From Enterobacter sp. 638 (GTDB lineage Bacteria; Pseudomonadota; Gammaproteobacteria; Enterobacterales; Enterobacteriaceae), in NCBI RefSeq assembly GCF_000016325.1, contig NC_009436.1, forward strand, positions 4,340,001-4,404,000: DNA of 64,000 nucleotides, given 5' to 3'. The notes beneath the pieces are model-generated. The model did no database searches, was not told the DNA's origin, and worked only from the letters and a program-made list of their open reading frames with translations. Each line of letters opens with the position of its first letter. Position 1 is the first letter of the stretch. The translations under genes and the position numbers were made by a program. Below, piece by piece: positions 62,603 through 64,000 of the stretch.

Positions 62603-63613
62603 ATGAAACGTGAACTTGCCATCGAATTCTCCCGCGTAACCGAAGCCGCCGCCCTCGCAGGCTATAAGTGGTTAGGACGTGGCGACAAAAATATTGCTGA
62701 CGGCGCGGCCGTTCATGCGATGCGCATTATGCTCAACCAGGTCAACATTGACGGGACCATTGTCATTGGCGAAGGCGAGATCGACGAAGCGCCCATGCTG
62801 TTCATCGGTGAGAAAGTGGGCACCGGCAACGGTGATGCGGTGGATATCGCCGTCGACCCGATTGAAGGCACGCGCATGACGGCGATGGGCCAGGCGAACG
62901 CGCTGGCGGTGCTTGCCGTTGGCGATAAAGGCTGCTTCCTCAACGCGCCTGATATGTACATGGAAAAACTAATTGTAGGTCCAGGCGCGAAAGGCGCTAT
63001 CGATCTCAATCTGCCTCTGGCAGATAACCTGCGTAATGTCGCGGCCGCGCTGGGTAAACCGCTCAGTGAACTGACCGTCACTATTCTCGCTAAACCGCGC
63101 CATGACGTCACCATTGCGCATATGCAGCAGCTCGGCGTGCGTGTTTTTGCCATTCCGGATGGCGACGTCGCGGCATCTATTTTGACCTGTATGCCAGACA
63201 GCGAAGTCGACGTGCTGTACGGCATTGGTGGCGCGCCGGAAGGCGTAGTGTCCGCTGCGGTGATTCGCGCGCTGGATGGCGATATGCAGGGTCGCCTGCT
63301 GGCTCGTCATGACGTGAAGGGTGACAGCGAAGAGAACCGTCGCATCGGCGAACAGGAGCTGGCGCGCTGCAAAGCGATGGGCATTGAAGCGAATAAAGTG
63401 CTGTCCCTGGATGATATGGCGCGCAGCGATAACGTGATCTTCTCGGCAACCGGCATCACCAAAGGCGACCTGCTGGACGGCATCACCCGCAAGGGCAATA
63501 TGGCCACCACTGAAACGCTGCTGATTCGCGGAAAATCACGCACTATCCGTCGCATCCAGTCGATTCATTATCTGGATCGCAAAGACCCAAATGTTCAAAC
63601 TCACATCCTGTAA
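62603..63613 (+). CDS. glpX: Fructose-1,6-bisphosphatase class II
   Basis: Mn-dependent phosphatase of 336 residues, the E. coli length, secondary to Fbp in gluconeogenesis. Metal and phosphate motifs are IVIGEGEIDEAPMLF, DIAVDPIEGTRM (near 81-92) and IGGAPEGVVSAAVIRALDGDMQGRL. It is normally the third gene of glpFKX, but here 193 bp, including the repeat, separate it from glpK, so it may also have its own promoter (a candidate lies in 62530-62600). Confidence 0.98.
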   Translation: MKRELAIEFSRVTEAAALAGYKWLGRGDKNIADGAAVHAMRIMLNQVNIDGTIVIGEGEIDEAPMLFIGEKVGTGNGDAVDIAVDPIEGTRMTAMGQANALAVLAVGDKGCFLNAPDMYMEKLIVGPGAKGAIDLNLPLADNLRNVAAALGKPLSELTVTILAKPRHDVTIAHMQQLGVRVFAIPDGDVAASILTCMPDSEVDVLYGIGGAPEGVVSAAVIRALDGDMQGRLLARHDVKGDSEENRRIGEQELARCKAMGIEANKVLSLDDMARSDNVIFSATGITKGDLLDGITRKGNMATTETLLIRGKSRTIRRIQSIHYLDRKDPNVQTHIL

Positions 63614-63709
63614 GGTGATTTGATCAATAGAGCTTTCCGGCCCCGCTGGGCTGGAAATCTCCCCGGCAAGAACGGAAGATAGAAACAGATATCAGCACAG
63701 GAGATCGTC

Positions 63710-64000
63710 ATGGCGGACTGGGTAACAGGTAAAGTCACAAAAGTAACGTTCTGGACCGATGCGCTTTTTAGTATCACCGTTCATGCCCCCATTCATCCGT
63801 TCACGGCCGGGCAATTCGCCAAGCTGGGGCTGGAAATTGACGGCGAGCGCGTGCAGCGCGCCTATTCCTACGTCAATGCGCCGGACAATCCGGATCTCGA
63901 GTTTTATCTGGTGACCGTTCCTGACGGCAAACTCAGCCCGCGCCTGGCTGCGCTTCAGCCCGGTGATGACGTTCTGATGGTCAGCGAAGCCGCTGGTTTC
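63710..64000 (+). CDS. fpr: Ferredoxin/flavodoxin-NADP+ reductase Fpr (N-terminal part)
   Basis: Only the first 97 codons are inside the window. Fpr passes electrons from NADPH to flavodoxin and ferredoxin and belongs to the SoxRS response in E. coli. The translation starts MADWVTGKVTKVTFWTDALF and includes the FAD-binding motif QRAYSYVNAP. A GGAG ribosome binding site precedes the ATG. It follows glpX in the same direction, as in E. coli. Confidence 0.96.
   Translation, partial: MADWVTGKVTKVTFWTDALFSITVHAPIHPFTAGQFAKLGLEIDGERVQRAYSYVNAPDNPDLEFYLVTVPDGKLSPRLAALQPGDDVLMVSEAAGF

Overview
The window is ordinary core chromosome from a member of the Enterobacteriaceae. Nearly every gene has an immediately recognisable Escherichia coli K-12 counterpart of almost the same length. 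Coding sequence looks moderately GC-rich. The 16S variable regions, an ERIC element and the overall layout suggest the Enterobacter/Lelliottia/Leclercia/Klebsiella side of the family, but species cannot be fixed by eye. There is no prophage, transposase, CRISPR array, toxin cluster or other clearly foreign island.

Layout. 1-5379: start of wecA, then rho, trxA, rhlB and gppA. 5384-7772: rep and ppiC. 7887-16948: the isoleucine/valine cluster, with ilvC and its divergent regulator ilvY, then the attenuated ilvLXGMEDA operon (intact ilvG, the 32-codon leader ilvL, the 16-codon ilvX). 17292-20121: yifB, maoP (yifE) and hdfR. 20201-26000: one complete rRNA operon on the minus strand (P1, P2, 16S, tRNA-Ile, tRNA-Ala, 23S, 5S, tRNA-Asp, tRNA-Trp). 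26047-33860: murI, btuB with its cobalamin riboswitch, trmA, yijD, fabR, sthA, oxyR and the divergent small RNA OxyS. 34069-38524: argCBH and divergent argE. 38795-44966: ppc, gldA, katG. 45165-50671: metF, metL, metB, metJ. 50720-59580: rpmE, priA, cytR, ftsN, hslVU, menA, rraA, zapB. 60034-64000: glpF, glpK, glpX and the start of fpr.

How the genes work together. The window holds branched-chain amino acid synthesis under attenuation and IlvY control, the MetJ regulon (metF, metBL, metJ), the ArgR-controlled arginine genes, oxidative-stress defence (oxyR, oxyS, katG, trxA), glycerol uptake and phosphorylation, cell-division and proteolysis genes, and RNA-metabolism genes (rho, rhlB, rraA, trmA).

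What stands out. First, the rRNA operon joins murI (next to rrnB in E. coli) to hdfR/ilv (next to rrnC), with an Ile-Ala spacer that in E. coli belongs to neither. This is the signature of recombination between rRNA operons, of a different ancestral order, or of an assembly misjoin. Second, a dispersed palindromic repeat (core CCCTCTCCC-n2/3-GGGAGAGGG with CTGATGCCCTCACCC ends) occurs at four operon 3' ends, once as a 231-bp element with perfect 15-bp terminal inverted repeats and internal tandem hairpins. Third, a MetJ-box-like array lies on the btuB promoter. Fourth, the rhoL leader peptide is broken, and E. coli accessory genes between ppc and gldA, katG and metF, and rpmE and metJ are absent. 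I did not find a convincing new multi-gene system.
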